Positions 19,139 to 28,381 of a DNA stretch of 64,000 nucleotides are shown here, piece after piece. This stretch comes from Chitinophaga oryzae (GTDB lineage: Bacteria > Bacteroidota > Bacteroidia > Chitinophagales > Chitinophagaceae). Position numbers and translations under genes: made by a program. Where the stretch lies: assembly GCF_012516375.2 (NCBI RefSeq), contig NZ_CP051204.2, forward strand, positions 8,107,501-8,171,500, read 5' to 3'. The notes beneath the pieces were generated by a model. It had not been told where the DNA came from, ran no database searches, and saw nothing but the letters and a program-made list of their open reading frames with translations. Each line of letters opens with the position of its first letter. Within the stretch, counting starts at the first letter, position 1.

Positions 19139-20179
19139 TCATATTAAATCCCAGGTAAGAGGAGTTCCCCTCTGTAATTTTTGCTTGCTCGGCCTTCCCA
19201 GCAAACGCTCATAATATTTAGGAGCTAAACCGTCTCCCGGCCTTATGATGCTGATATTTTCAGGTGTCAGCAGTTCTCCTTCATTGATATCCTTTATAAC
19301 ATAAACAGAGCGTTTATAGCGCAGGCTTTTTTCCTCTGCTTTCATTATTCCGTACTGTACTTCTCCCAAAGCAAGAAACGCCCTTTCTGTTTCAGTGACC
19401 AACAATTTAAATTCATCTGGCTCCAGCGAAAATGCACTATCCACACCACCTTCTGCCCTGCTGAGACAAAAGTGTTTCTCGATAATTCTGGCGCCCAATG
19501 CGACAGCAGCTACCGCGGCACCAACCCCCATTGTGTGATCAGATAAACCCACTTCACATTTAAACATCTCTCTCATATGCGGAATAGTAACAATGTTGGT
19601 ATTTTCAGGGGTGGCCGGGTAAGAACTGGTACACTTCAGCAATGCTAAATCCTGACAGCCATTACTTCTCAATACTCCTACGCTTTCCTCGATATCGCCC
19701 AATGCAGAAATACCTGTGGACATAATCACCGGTTTTCCCGTTTTTGCAATCTTTCTTAGTAGCGGATGGTGGTTGTTTTCAAAAGATGCAATTTTATGGC
19801 AGGGCGCGCCTAATTCATCCAGCATGTCTACTGCATTCTCATCAAATGGAGTGGAAAAACAAAGCACTCCCAGCTCCTTCGCATACTCGAAAATGGGTTT
19901 ATGCCACTCGTAGGGAGTCATAGCCTCTTTATACAGATCGTATAGATTCCGTCCTTTCCACAGTGAATGTTCATCTGTTATATCAAATAATCCACCCCTG
20001 TGATCAATTGTTAGCGTATCCGGAGTATAGGTCTGCAACTTAATTGCATGGGCGCCGGAGTCTGCTGCAGCTTTAACAATTTGCAAAGCCCTTTCCAATG
20101 ACTGGTTGTGATTTCCACTCATCTCTGCAATAACAAAAGGTCGACTATCAGGTGCAATGACGAAATTGGCAATTTTCAT
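19139..20179 (-). CDS. pseI: Pseudaminic acid synthase (NeuB family)
   Basis: A 346-residue NeuB-family enzyme that condenses phosphoenolpyruvate with a 2,4-diamido-2,4,6-trideoxy-hexose to give a nine-carbon nonulosonic acid. The TIM-barrel domain begins PFVIAEMSGNHNQSLERAL, the PseI form of the first strand; KLQTYTPDTLTI, STPFDENAVDML, KIASFE and GLSDHTMG follow in order. The C-terminal antifreeze-like SAF domain (about residues 285-346, RSVYVIKDINEGELLT) closes the active site. Length and motifs favour PseI over sialic (NeuB) or legionaminic (LegI) synthases. It follows the formyltransferase gene by 8 bp. Confidence 0.93.
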   Translation of the reverse strand: MKIANFVIAPDSRPFVIAEMSGNHNQSLERALQIVKAAADSGAHAIKLQTYTPDTLTIDHRGGLFDITDEHSLWKGRNLYDLYKEAMTPYEWHKPIFEYAKELGVLCFSTPFDENAVDMLDELGAPCHKIASFENNHHPLLRKIAKTGKPVIMSTGISALGDIEESVGVLRSNGCQDLALLKCTSSYPATPENTNIVTIPHMREMFKCEVGLSDHTMGVGAAVAAVALGARIIEKHFCLSRAEGGVDSAFSLEPDEFKLLVTETERAFLALGEVQYGIMKAEEKSLRYKRSVYVIKDINEGELLTPENISIIRPGDGLAPKYYERLLGRPSKQKLQRGTPLTWDLI

Positions 20180-20187
20180 GGAAAAAT

Positions 20188-21060
20188 CTATTTTAATAAA
20201 CCATTGATTCTAAATGTAATGGGATTTTCTGCTTTGATATCGCTTAATTGAAGTACACCGTTGGGCGTTTTAACATGCAGCGTCTGCTGATCTGTGGCAA
20301 GAATAGTCCCGTCTGCTATATCCTGAGCAAATCCCATATCAGAAAACGTAGCTTTATGAATGGACACTTTATGCCCCTCATAAAAAGCAAAAGCGCCCGG
20401 ATAGGGGGCCGCCTGCGCGCGTATCCAGTTCCGGATACGTTCCTTAAACCAGCTCCATTCGATCTTGCCGTCTTCCGGTGTCCTTTTTCCAAAGTAAGTT
20501 GCCTTGGCATTATCCTGCTCTACCAGCGTCACTTTCTCCTGTGCTATTTCAGTCAGCACTTCCTGCACCATGGAGGGATACAAATAGCTGAATTTTTCGA
20601 GGATAGTAGCACCGGTATCATCAGGTGATATGCTGACCTCACGCTGTTTCAATATTTTACCATTGTCAACAAGCTCGTCAATCAGATGTACGGTTACCCC
20701 TGTCACCGTTTCCCCATTAATAATAGCCCACACGTGCGGGGTCCTTCCCCGATACTTTGGCAATAGTGAACCATGAATATTTATCGCAAATAAAGCAGGA
20801 AGATCAATAAGGTCCTTTTCAATAACAAAAAGATAATTGACAGAAAGTAGTATATCGCATCGGATATCCTTAACAAAATCGGCGGTTTTGTTGCCCCTCG
20901 GATTACCTGCAAAACAAGGGATCTGATGTTCATTACAGAATGAAATAATTGATACCGACTTTTTATCTGTCAGGACTGCCTTCACCCGGTAAGAAGACCA
21001 AACCTGTTTAAGAACATCCAGCCCCAGTCCACCGCTTCCCAGGAATACTACCTCTAACAT
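20188..21060 (-). CDS. Formyltransferase of the pseudaminic-type pathway
   Basis: A 290-residue N10-formyl-tetrahydrofolate-dependent formyltransferase. The catalytic Asn-His-Asp set is intact: N94 and H96 in NIHGSLLPKYRG (with the SLLP loop) and D132 in LVDNGKIL. A C-terminal Fmt/ArnA-like subdomain has IRAQAAPYPGAFAFYEG. Known relatives formylate amino sugars (ArnA, WbtJ/VioF types). Between pseG and pseI this position normally holds pseH, the 4-N-acetyltransferase; none is visible here. I infer that it formylates the 4-amino group of the PseC product, which becomes the 7-formamido group of the final acid. Not the tRNA formyltransferase: too short and in a sugar operon. Confidence 0.85.
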   Translation of the reverse strand: MLEVVFLGSGGLGLDVLKQVWSSYRVKAVLTDKKSVSIISFCNEHQIPCFAGNPRGNKTADFVKDIRCDILLSVNYLFVIEKDLIDLPALFAINIHGSLLPKYRGRTPHVWAIINGETVTGVTVHLIDELVDNGKILKQREVSISPDDTGATILEKFSYLYPSMVQEVLTEIAQEKVTLVEQDNAKATYFGKRTPEDGKIEWSWFKERIRNWIRAQAAPYPGAFAFYEGHKVSIHKATFSDMGFAQDIADGTILATDQQTLHVKTPNGVLQLSDIKAENPITFRINGLLK

Positions 21061-21066
21061 AATAAC

Positions 21067-22046
21067 TTATAACGTTTTAAAAATTTGAATCAACCTGCTG
21101 TCGGACTGTCCATCAAAGATTGCTTGCTGAAGAGAAAGGGCATCGCTTGCCTGACGGCCGCCGATTTGCCCAAAACGATCAAAATCGAACGCCAATCCTG
21201 ATTCAAGAAAATACTTCCCTATATCCCGCTGATTGTCCGCAATCATATGCAAATAAAGCTGTCCACCGACGCTTAAGTACTCAAAAGCAGTACTGCTCGG
21301 CGGACAAACAGCTACTCCACATTGTCGCATTAAATTACACATATCGATAGCCGTCAGGTTTTTACGCAGGTATATCGATTTGTTTTGCCCCCCTATAAAT
21401 GCCTCCAGTTCTTCCAAATATTTATACGCACCTCCGATAACTACATAAAAGTCATCAATCGTCTCACTTTTTAACGCCTTTGACAAAACAGACAAGGTAT
21501 CATTATTCGGGTCGGCTCCTCCCATACTGATTAACAATTGGTTTTGCCGACTTGCCAACGCCCTGTTTCTGGCTGCATGCAGGAACGGCTCCCGGAGCAG
21601 GGCATAGGCAGGGCCCAAATAAAAATCAGTATCCGGTGCTGCACTATAGTCCGCAGGGGTAATTCCACCAGCATGATTTATTACAGCATCGGCATAAAAG
21701 TGATACTGGTGGATATCGTCTATACAAACAAGTTTTGCCCCTGATGTTTTTACAACACATTGATAATCAGATGAAAAATTATACCCATCAAGCACCATGA
21801 TGTCTTTATCCGTAAAAAAAGCAGCACAGTGCCGGGCGTCCGCCAAATAATCAGTCTGGGGGGGAGTTCAATTACCTGGGCTCCTGACAACAAAATTTCC
21901 TTCCGAAGGGTATCCAGAGGGGCCTGAATTAAAAAAAAACAATCAAAATCATGCCTTAACATGTGTGCCAGCGCACAGGTACGTATTACATGACCTAATC
22001 CTATCTTGCTATTTCCATCTGCCCGGAAAAAAACGCGTGATTTCAT
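21067..22046 (-). pseudogene. pseG: UDP-sugar hydrolase PseG, frameshifted at a C7 tract
   Basis: PseG removes UDP from the 2,4-diamido-trideoxy-altrose intermediate. The N-terminus is typical (VFFRADGNSKIGLGHVIRTC, with the GxGHV nucleotide loop). The frame breaks after AQVIELPP at seven consecutive C (minus strand, 21858-21864). Eight C would give LPPQTDYLADARHC and continue without a break into the remaining 260 codons, which carry the rest of the family: DGYNFSSDY, DDIHQYHFYADAVINHAG, LISMGGADPNND, and CPPSSTAFEYLSVGG. As written the ribosome would stop after 98 codons. A one-base change in a homopolymer can be slippage-based phase variation or an assembly error. Confidence 0.85.
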
Positions 22047-22141
22047 TAAGAAACTCCTTTTGGTCTTCGCCCCTACGAAAAATATAATTAAACGATGTGC
22101 AAACTTACTAAAGTTATATCTTGAAATGAATATAAAATTAT

Positions 22142-23461
22142 TTATATATATTTTCTGAATACGGGTTTCACCGGGCTGCCGGTTAACAGTTTTTCGTACC
22201 CTACGGCCAGACCTTCTTTATATCGCTCCAGGGATGCGCGGAATGCTTCCGCAAAAAAGTCTATGTCATCGGTAGTATGACTGAAACAAGGAACGAAAGA
22301 GCCCTGAAAAAGCACTCCTCTGGCAATCATTTCCTGTAAAAACAATGTTCTGAGTCCCATACTGGGCACCCCGGACGCATCTTTAAAGATAAATACCGGC
22401 ATCCAGTTACAGGCAGCCATCTGTACCTGGTCATTTAACCCACTTGCTGAAATTTCAGCGTTCACCCTGGTTAGGAAATAATCCCCGATCCTATGATTAT
22501 GCTTAATCACATTTTTTTCCTGAAACTCCTTAATGGTCGCCAGCCCTGCTGCAATGGCATGTGTTTCTCCCCCATGTGTGGTGGACGTCAGGAAAACCTT
22601 CTCCTGCCCCTCATTTTTTATTCCGCCTAAATCCATAATCTCCCGTTTGCCAGTCAAAGCGCAGAAAGAAAAGCCATTGGCAATACCTTTTCCCCAGGTA
22701 GCCAGATCCGGCTGCACATTATATTTTTTAATGGAACCCGGGAAATCTGTCTTGAAGCCAGTGATCATTTCATCTACGATGTATAACGCTCCATGTTTGT
22801 GCGCAAGGTCAATAGCCTGCTGCAAATAGTTTTCTGACAAGCCAAAGTTTTTCTCCGGTTCAGAAATTACGCCTGCAATCTGACCGGGATACTTTTCAAA
22901 AAGCTCCGTCAGGGAAACCAGATCATCTGATTTGTAGGTTACAGACAATACAGCATTTTCAGGAGGCACCCCTTTAGAACACGCAGTTTGTCCGATAAAC
23001 CAATCATCATAAGAATAAAAAGGATGGTCCGAAGGGAAGGCTACCATTCTCCTGCCAGTATAGGCCCTTGCCAGTTTAATGGCTGCTGTGGTTACTGTAG
23101 ACCCGTTTTTGGCAAATTTTATCATCTGATGACAAGGTATCAATGCCAGAAAAGCTTCCGCCATTTCCATTTCGATATAAGCGGGACGCTGAAAATTCAC
23201 CCCCTTGGCCAACTCCTCCCTTACCCTTTCCAGTACAGGCTCATATGCGTGTCCCAAACTTACAGATGTCAACCCCATAGAACAATCAAGAAATTTATTG
23301 CCATCTATATCCCATACATGTGCCCCTTTTCCATACGCAATAGCTGCCGGTGATAACTGGGGAAACTGGTCGTCGCCTTTAGAGTAAGTATGGGCACCAC
23401 CCGGAATGAGCTCATGAATTTTAGCTCTGTATTGATTAGACATATTGAAGTCAGTGATCAT
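22142..23461 (-). CDS. Class III PLP aminotransferase (glutamate-1-semialdehyde aminomutase-like)
   Basis: A 439-residue fold-type I enzyme related to HemL. Motifs in order: IPGGAHTYSKGDDQFP, GAHVWDIDGNKFLDC, FAKNGSTVTTAAIKLARAYTGR (phosphate-binding loop), YIVDEMITGF (cofactor Asp) and the PLP lysine in TWGKGIANGFSF. In heme synthesis this family makes aminolevulinate, but the gene is locked between spsF- and pseG-type genes, so amination or rearrangement of a sugar-derived aldehyde or ketone is more likely. Similar genes occur in other nonulosonic acid clusters with no firm role. Either the first ATG or the MSNQYR ATG 18 bp later could be the start. Confidence 0.85.
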   Translation of the reverse strand: MITDFNMSNQYRAKIHELIPGGAHTYSKGDDQFPQLSPAAIAYGKGAHVWDIDGNKFLDCSMGLTSVSLGHAYEPVLERVREELAKGVNFQRPAYIEMEMAEAFLALIPCHQMIKFAKNGSTVTTAAIKLARAYTGRRMVAFPSDHPFYSYDDWFIGQTACSKGVPPENAVLSVTYKSDDLVSLTELFEKYPGQIAGVISEPEKNFGLSENYLQQAIDLAHKHGALYIVDEMITGFKTDFPGSIKKYNVQPDLATWGKGIANGFSFCALTGKREIMDLGGIKNEGQEKVFLTSTTHGGETHAIAAGLATIKEFQEKNVIKHNHRIGDYFLTRVNAEISASGLNDQVQMAACNWMPVFIFKDASGVPSMGLRTLFLQEMIARGVLFQGSFVPCFSHTTDDIDFFAEAFRASLERYKEGLAVGYEKLLTGSPVKPVFRKYI

Positions 23462-23469
23462 GTTTGAAA

Positions 23470-24228
23470 TTAATTATCGTTTAATAGGGACTTGATGTAA
23501 CCCTCGTTGTGAATGATATTACTGTTGAGATTCAACAGGTCGGGATGCAACAGCAGATAGGCAACATACTCTTTCCATCCAGCCTTGCTTCCCAGCTGCA
23601 TAATTAGTTGGGTGACCAGCTCCAGGTCAGCAGGTTCATCGACTGTTAAACGGATATTTCCATAATCCGTTTCATGGGTTACATTATCAGATAAAAATAT
23701 TCCACCACCTTTAAAGGTAGAGTTACGCCATATATAGGGCGTTACATGTTCCCGGTCTGACTTTAGTTTGGCTTCCGTCCATGCCTTTTCCAGAGCATGA
23801 AATGTAAACACCTCAACGTCCATGCCATCGGGAAAGGTAGTGGCCATAGTATTGGACGCATAATCCAGTCGTTTTGTTACTGCTGCTGAGACTACTTTAT
23901 CAATTATTTCCGGATCTATCAGCGGACAATCCGATGTCAGCCGGATGACGTAATCCGGTCTTTCTTCTTTAACGGCATTATAAAACCGGTCTAGAACGTC
24001 AGTGGTATTTCCCCGGTAGCTATCGATACCCAGTGCAGCCGCTACCTCACAAATGGCCTCCACCCCTGCTTCATTGGTAGTTGCTACTATTATCTTATCC
24101 GGCTTTTGGGCCAGCGCTATTCTTTCCAGGTGAATCTGCAATAATGAAATATCATTGATGCTTTTCAGTACTTTGCCCGGCAAGCGGGTAGACCCCACCC
24201 GGGCTTGGGTAACAGCTATTATCTTCAT
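23470..24228 (-). CDS. SpsF-like cytidylyltransferase family protein
   Basis: A 252-residue nucleotidyltransferase: IAVTQARVGSTRLPGKVL at the N-terminus (the R-x-G-S-x-R-L-P-G-K nucleotide loop of SpsF/CMP-KDO synthetase relatives), KIIVATTNE, and IRLTSDCPLIDPEIID with the metal-binding aspartates. Distinct from pseF, which is also present, so the locus has two CMP-sugar-synthetase-like proteins. It may activate a second sugar or regenerate an intermediate. The start overlaps the stop of the aldo/keto reductase by 4 bp (ATGA), so the genes are translationally coupled. Confidence 0.85.
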   Translation of the reverse strand: MKIIAVTQARVGSTRLPGKVLKSINDISLLQIHLERIALAQKPDKIIVATTNEAGVEAICEVAAALGIDSYRGNTTDVLDRFYNAVKEERPDYVIRLTSDCPLIDPEIIDKVVSAAVTKRLDYASNTMATTFPDGMDVEVFTFHALEKAWTEAKLKSDREHVTPYIWRNSTFKGGGIFLSDNVTHETDYGNIRLTVDEPADLELVTQLIMQLGSKAGWKEYVAYLLLHPDLLNLNSNIIHNEGYIKSLLNDN

Positions 24229-25094
24229 TTCCAGTTGACAGGATTTAATAAGTGGGGTTCTTTAACAAGGATTTTATCAATTTCCGAGAAAACAGACCTA
24301 TCCAACGGTACCTTTAGCCCGTCAATATTATGGGTTAATTGCTCAACCGTATCAACGCCAATTAATACTTTATCTATGAGGGGATTGTTATAAACATACT
24401 GCAGTGAAAGCGTCCCCATATCAACAGCATGACCTCTGGCTATCTCCTCTATTTTTTTCAGGTAAGGCACCAGTGGCAAAAGGTTTCGGGGAATTTGTTC
24501 CGGGCACATAAAGAACAAGCCTTGTAAATATACAGAGCGCACGTGCAGCTCTTTTCCTGCTGCTTTGGCTTTCTCCAGGAGTGCTCCTTTTTGCGAGGAA
24601 TTATCCAATAGGTTATAGGGAATCTGAATGACATCACAACGGTCATCCTCAATAACTTCCAGTAACTCGTCATTAGTGTAGATGGACACGCCTAGCTTCC
24701 TGATCATCCCTTTGCCCTTCAAAGACACCAACTCGTTCAATAATTCAGGAGATGCCTTATACATCCGGAAACTATGAAACAGGTATGCTTCTAAAGTGGT
24801 TAACGCTAAAACCGATAAGGTCTGCTTTACATGATCTGAGACTGACTGGCTTCCAAACTCATGAGAAATTTTAGATATAACATCAAAACTGGAATTCTTC
24901 TCCCTGCTGTTGTGGTATTGACCGATGAGTTCCTGGGCTGAACCATAATCTTCTGCTGTGTCCAGCGTTTCAATTCCTGTTTTTCTGGCAACCCGAAGAA
25001 TTTCAAATACCTCCCCGGGTTGCGGTTGGCCATTCCTATTGCTTATCCCGTAACTTAAACCAAACTGGACTGTGCCCAGTATTAACTTCTTCAT
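24225..25094 (-). CDS. Aldo/keto reductase
   Basis: A TIM-barrel NAD(P)H-dependent oxidoreductase of about 289 residues: MKKLILGTVQFGLSYGISN, catalytic Asp/Tyr in LDTAEDYGSAQELIG, Lys in ISKISHEFG and a His-bearing AYLFHSFRMY. The closest known relatives are the aldo/keto reductases found with SpsF-like proteins in sugar clusters. I chose the ATG at 25092-25094; a GTG 21 bp upstream is also in frame but would add residues before the conserved first strand. Its substrate is presumably an intermediate related to the Pse-like acid or a side branch shared with the class III aminotransferase. Confidence 0.85.
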   Translation of the reverse strand: MKKLILGTVQFGLSYGISNRNGQPQPGEVFEILRVARKTGIETLDTAEDYGSAQELIGQYHNSREKNSSFDVISKISHEFGSQSVSDHVKQTLSVLALTTLEAYLFHSFRMYKASPELLNELVSLKGKGMIRKLGVSIYTNDELLEVIEDDRCDVIQIPYNLLDNSSQKGALLEKAKAAGKELHVRSVYLQGLFFMCPEQIPRNLLPLVPYLKKIEEIARGHAVDMGTLSLQYVYNNPLIDKVLIGVDTVEQLTHNIDGLKVPLDRSVFSEIDKILVKEPHLLNPVNWK

Positions 25095-25217
25095 AAAGGT
25101 ATTTAAGTGAGTCACGATAATCGTCCTCTTTATCGACGCTTAAAGTGAAAACACCCTCTATAAATCAGTTCTTAAAGCAAAAATAAAGTTCCCGGGTATT
25201 AAGTGGGGCTAATGGCG

Positions 25218-25910
25218 TTATTTGTTTAATTCATATTTAAGTTCTGCCAGTTTCCAGTCTTCTTCCGTGTCAATATCCTGGAATTCAGTAAAGTTCAATT
25301 CTATTATGCCTGAATTAGGGGTAAACAAGGCATTATGTTTCATGAATCCGGCCACTTTGACCCAATAAAATTGACCGCAGTCATGATAGGCATCGGGAAT
25401 GTCCTGAGAACGCGTCTGCATATACTCCGGCCACACCATCGACACTTTATTGGTAGCGCTGTCTACATTTAATGCACGCATAATGGGATAAGAAAATCTG
25501 GACGCTGGGAAAACGGATATATAATTTTTTTCATTCATAAGCTCGTACGCCAATCTGAGCTTTTCCGGAGTGGTGAATGGTGCAGTAGCGAAAATACAAC
25601 AGAGGTTATCAAATTCAAGGTTCTGCTTTTCCTTATAACTGTCCAGTACTTCTTTAATAACGTCTGCAATCGTCGCATAATCGTCAGAAGCTTTAGCTGA
25701 TCTTAAAAAGGGCACTTTGGCACCAGCAGCCATTGCAATCTCGGCAGTTTTTTCATCATCCGTAGAAACCATTACCTCATCAAATAAACCAGACTCAATA
25801 GCGGCATGAATTGAATAATGAATAATAGGTTTACCAAGAAAATCCTTTGTGTTTTTTCCCGGAATCCGCTTACTTCCACCACGAGCAGGTATTAAAGCAA
25901 CATTTTTCAT
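25218..25910 (-). CDS. pseF: CMP-pseudaminic acid synthetase (cytidylyltransferase)
   Basis: About 230 residues. IPARGGSKRIPGKN at residues 7-20 is the CTP-binding loop of acylneuraminate cytidylyltransferases. VMVSTDDEKTAEIA and IFATAPFTTPEKL follow, and the end carries FQDIDTEEDWKLAELKY, typical of PseF/NeuA. The enzyme activates the nonulosonic acid as its CMP ester for transfer. The start is taken as the ATG at 25908-25910, preceded by GGGAG at a fitting distance; a GTG 36 bp upstream is less likely. It lies between pseC and the aldo/keto reductase. Confidence 0.92.
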   Translation of the reverse strand: MKNVALIPARGGSKRIPGKNTKDFLGKPIIHYSIHAAIESGLFDEVMVSTDDEKTAEIAMAAGAKVPFLRSAKASDDYATIADVIKEVLDSYKEKQNLEFDNLCCIFATAPFTTPEKLRLAYELMNEKNYISVFPASRFSYPIMRALNVDSATNKVSMVWPEYMQTRSQDIPDAYHDCGQFYWVKVAGFMKHNALFTPNSGIIELNFTEFQDIDTEEDWKLAELKYELNK

Positions 25911-26075
25911 AAAGATTTGCTCCCTTAGTTCGGTTATATAGATCACATCCCCTGATATGGTTCAACGGGAATTACATGACGTTAATACAAATGAAAAGCC
26001 AGGCCTATCAATAGAACAGGTCTCCAAATTTAGTAAAAAAAATCCTAACATGTAAAAATGCAAGGATATTTAAGC

Positions 26076-27290
26076 TCATTTCGAGGTTAAAAACTGATTT
26101 ATCTGATCAATAACGAATGTTTGTTCTTTTTCCGTCAAACTAGGAAACATTGGTAAGCTCAAACATTGGCTATAGTATTTTTCTGCCAATGGAAAGTCCC
26201 CGGGTTTCCAGCCTTGTTGGCGATAATAAGGCATCAGATGTGTCGGAAAATAATGTACCTGCGCGTAAATATTCTTTTCCTTCAGATAATTATATAATCC
26301 CAGCCTATCCGCTAGCTTAATGACATAGAGGTGATAAGCGTGTTCCAGGTCACGTTCTTTCAACTGTAACTGTTGGCATTCAATTTTGTCATTATGCTGA
26401 AATGCCTGATCGTAGACCCTGGCGATCTCTACCCTGCGCATCAATCCTTCATCTGCCCTTTGAAGCTGGCTTAGCCCCAGTGCAGCCTGAAAATCGGTCA
26501 GGCGGTAATTGAACCCCAGGTCCTGCATTTCCATATACCAGCCAGGAAATGTACCTGTTTCCATTCCCGGTACGCCGGTAGCCATCTCCAGGGAATTACT
26601 GAAATCGTTCTGGTTTTTGGTTATCCCGTGCGTCCTGAGCGTCAACAGTTTTTTATACAACGTTTCATCATTCGTAGTAATCATCCCGCCTTCTCCTGCA
26701 GCAATGTGTTTTACCGGATGAAATGAATAAATGGCGAGGTCTGCATAAACCCCATTTCCGGCCATTTGCCTTACACCTTTACTATCGGTAAACCAGGCAC
26801 CTGGTGCATGACAGGCATCCTCAATAATCCACATTCCGTATTCATCAGCCAACGTTCTGAATGCCTCCATATCTACCGGATACCCTGCAAAATCGACCGG
26901 GATGATTCCCTGAAAAGTATTTCGGGGATGTTGTTCCAGCAGCGCTCTTACCTTATTAATATCCAACAGGAAAGTGTCCGGATCAATATCTGCAAAAACC
27001 ACTTCACCGCCACAATAACGCACACAGTTAGCCGAGGCTGCAAATGTGATCGGTGTTGTAATTACGCGGTCGCCGGGTTTCACGCCAGCGGCCATGGCGG
27101 CCAGATGTAATGCGGCTGTACCATTAGACACTGCTACCGCGTATTTTGCGCCTATGTAGGCCGCAAATGCATCTTCAAACGCCTTAATGTTAGGACCTTG
27201 TGTAAGATAATCAGATGTTAAAACACTGGTTACCGCCTGTATATCCGAAGCTGTTATTTCCTGTCTTCCGTATGGTATCGGTTTCATCAT
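26076..27290 (-). CDS. pseC: UDP-4-amino-4,6-dideoxy-N-acetyl-beta-L-altrosamine transaminase
   Basis: A DegT/DnrJ/EryC1-family PLP aminotransferase of about 404 residues. It starts PIPYGRQEITASDIQAV, as in PseC. VSNGTAALHLAAMA binds phosphate, IIEDACHAPGAW holds the cofactor Asp, and the PLP lysine is in YSFHPVKHIAAGEGG (about K194). It transfers an amino group from glutamate to C4 of the PseB product. It begins 7 bp after the pseB stop. Two adjacent ATG codons (27285-27290) are the likely starts; an upstream TTG is not needed. Confidence 0.95.
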   Translation of the reverse strand: MMKPIPYGRQEITASDIQAVTSVLTSDYLTQGPNIKAFEDAFAAYIGAKYAVAVSNGTAALHLAAMAAGVKPGDRVITTPITFAASANCVRYCGGEVVFADIDPDTFLLDINKVRALLEQHPRNTFQGIIPVDFAGYPVDMEAFRTLADEYGMWIIEDACHAPGAWFTDSKGVRQMAGNGVYADLAIYSFHPVKHIAAGEGGMITTNDETLYKKLLTLRTHGITKNQNDFSNSLEMATGVPGMETGTFPGWYMEMQDLGFNYRLTDFQAALGLSQLQRADEGLMRRVEIARVYDQAFQHNDKIECQQLQLKERDLEHAYHLYVIKLADRLGLYNYLKEKNIYAQVHYFPTHLMPYYRQQGWKPGDFPLAEKYYSQCLSLPMFPSLTEKEQTFVIDQINQFLTSK

Positions 27291-27296
27291 TAGCAA

Positions 27297-28313
27297 TTAA
27301 ATGGTAAAAGTTGGGTCAACATGGTCTTTTATAAGCGTACGAATCTCGTCTACAGATACCCATTGATCGTTTTCTCCTGAGTTGTAACGAAATCCCTGAG
27401 GCACTGGTTTAGCATTCAGCTGCTCTACAAAGTCTTTGACTTTGAAGGAAAGGTTCTGTGGCAAAATGGCGTAGTATCTTCCCAGATCGTAAGTGCTAAA
27501 GGAATCCGAAGTAGTAATCATTTCTTCATGAATTTTCTCGCCGGGACGAATGCCCACAACCCTGTGTTCACAGTCAGGTCCGATAGCCATTGCCACATCA
27601 GTAATTTTGTAGGAAGCAATTTTCGGAACGAATATTTCGCCCCCCCAGGCAGAATCCAGGGCATGCAATACCATGTCCACTCCCTCTGTAAGTGTGATAT
27701 TAAAACGGGTCATCGTTGTATCCGTAATGGGTAACACACCTTCCTTTCTTTTATTGAGAAAGAAGGGGATAACAGAGCCATTGGAGCCCATTACATTTCC
27801 ATACCGTACTACTGAAAATTTGATGGGGTTGGTGCCTTTGATGTTATTAGCGGCTACAAACAGTTTATCTGAGGCCAGCTTCGTTGCACCATACAGGTTA
27901 ATCGGAGCAGCAGCCTTATCAGTAGACAATGCAACCACCTTCTGTACACCGGTTTCCAAAGAAGCGTTAATAACATTTTCTGCCCCCATGATGTTGGTCT
28001 TGATACATTCCATCGGGTTGTATTCCGCAATTGGCACATGTTTCATCGCTGCAGCATGAATCACATAATCAATTCCTTTTAAAGCCCTTCTCAGCCTGTC
28101 AAAATCTCTCACGTCACCAATGAAGAACCTGATCTGAGGATACTTGGACTCCGGATAGTCCATCGCCATCTGAAATTGTTTCTGCTCATCACGGGAGTAA
28201 ATGACAAGTCGTTTAATCTGTGGCCAGCGCTCCAGGATGATTTTTGTGAATGCTTTACCAAAAGAACCAGTACCACCGGTTATAAGAAGGCTTTTGTTAT
28301 TTAAATCCAACAT
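27297..28313 (-). CDS. pseB: UDP-N-acetylglucosamine 4,6-dehydratase (inverting)
   Basis: A 338-residue soluble extended short-chain dehydrogenase of the FlaA1/PseB class. NADP loop GGTGSFG is at residues 13-19. The catalytic set known from Helicobacter FlaA1 is in place at the same numbers: D132 and K133 in STDKAAAPIN, Y141 and K145 in LYGATK. It dehydrates UDP-GlcNAc and inverts C5, giving the 4-keto L-arabino sugar that commits carbon to pseudaminic-type acids. It is short, without the membrane domain of the CapD/PglF type. First gene of the nonulosonic acid block, 68 bp after the Wzz-type gene. Confidence 0.97.
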   Translation of the reverse strand: MLDLNNKSLLITGGTGSFGKAFTKIILERWPQIKRLVIYSRDEQKQFQMAMDYPESKYPQIRFFIGDVRDFDRLRRALKGIDYVIHAAAMKHVPIAEYNPMECIKTNIMGAENVINASLETGVQKVVALSTDKAAAPINLYGATKLASDKLFVAANNIKGTNPIKFSVVRYGNVMGSNGSVIPFFLNKRKEGVLPITDTTMTRFNITLTEGVDMVLHALDSAWGGEIFVPKIASYKITDVAMAIGPDCEHRVVGIRPGEKIHEEMITTSDSFSTYDLGRYYAILPQNLSFKVKDFVEQLNAKPVPQGFRYNSGENDQWVSVDEIRTLIKDHVDPTFTI

Positions 28314-28381
28314 TTAGAATTATTATTAAATTATTACCAAACTTAATTTACAAGAAAATTATCGGGTAGTTGATTCCGGTA

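Noticed and set aside
20188..21060. Housekeeping methionyl-tRNA formyltransferase
   Set aside because: Sequence keeps the catalytic set but is 290 residues, sits between pseG and pseI, and lacks def/fmt-type neighbours.
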